Shown here in pieces: positions 13,321 to 13,329 of a DNA stretch of 13,329 nt (the first letter of the stretch is position 1; each line of letters begins with the position of its first letter). The notes below the pieces were generated by a model. It did not search any database. It was given only the letters and a program-made list of their open reading frames with translations, and was not told the DNA's origin. Origin of the DNA: Bacteroidota bacterium (lineage in GTDB: Bacteria > Bacteroidota > Bacteroidia > Chitinophagales > Chitinophagaceae); the NCBI GenBank assembly GCA_023423015.1, contig JAFAGE010000422.1, positions 1 through 13,329 on the forward strand, written 5' to 3'. The translations under genes and the position numbers were made by a program.

Positions 13321-13329
13321 GAAGTGAGA
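13303..13329 (+). repeat. GTGAGAG-type heptamer repeat at the nitrilase 3' end (cut by window edge)
   Basis: Units are agtaaag, gtgagag, gtgagaa and a partial gtgaga that reaches the right edge. They match the array at 7906-7947 in sequence and in orientation relative to the preceding gene. The units overlap the end of the nitrilase-family frame and supply its TGA at 13318-13320. How far the array continues cannot be seen. Confidence 0.8.

Overview
The window looks like a chromosomal stretch from a member of the Bacteroidota, probably a Chitinophagales-type bacterium. The evidence is the near absence of Shine-Dalgarno sequences before the starts, AT-rich leaders, a lipoprotein signal of the Bacteroidota type, TAxxTTTG-like promoter fragments, and GTGA-core heptamer repeats of a kind I recall from intergenic DNA of this phylum. 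No rRNA, tRNA, transposase, integrase, phage gene or CRISPR array is visible. Coding density is very high and no gene-free stretch exceeds about 105 bases.

Layout. (1) Positions 3-1366, plus strand: the 3' end of an unidentified gene, overlapping by ATGA an FHS/FucP-type sugar transporter. (2) Positions 1424-4239, minus strand, read from right to left: a galactose-mutarotase-like protein, a short-chain dehydrogenase and an enolase-superfamily (mandelate racemase subgroup) sugar-acid dehydratase-like protein. They are joined by a 4-base overlap and a 3-base gap. With the convergent transporter this is a plausible non-phosphorylative (oxidative) sugar-degradation module, but lactonase and aldolase genes are not in the window. 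(3) Positions 4309-4935, minus strand: a PaiB-like FMN-binding protein. (4) Positions 5041-10026, plus strand: an exported (Tat) aldo/keto reductase, a GH5 lipoprotein, an SDR close to the PRK12745-type 3-ketoacyl reductases, an OFA/MCT-like MFS carrier and a two-domain GNAT acetyltransferase. The last four are tightly packed; a weak terminator may separate the reductase from the GH5 gene. (5) Positions 10031-12001, minus strand: a secreted S9 prolyl-oligopeptidase-type peptidase. (6) Positions 12025-13320, plus strand: acylphosphatase and a nitrilase-superfamily amidohydrolase.

The most distinctive signal is not a gene. Three loci carry period-7 repeats with a GTGA core (1373-1442, 7893-7947, 13303-13329). 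Each sits at the 3' end of a gene, each has the GTGA strand equal to that gene's coding strand, and in each the TGA stop codon of the gene falls in a GTGA or closely related unit. A fourth, period-6 purine-rich tract (4261-4308) directly abuts the stop of the PaiB-like gene. At 7941 the same repeat also contains the first possible start codon of the next gene. No clearly new multi-gene system is demonstrable. The repeats as stop-supplying 3'-end elements, and the enolase-superfamily protein with an altered lysine motif, are the points most worth checking.
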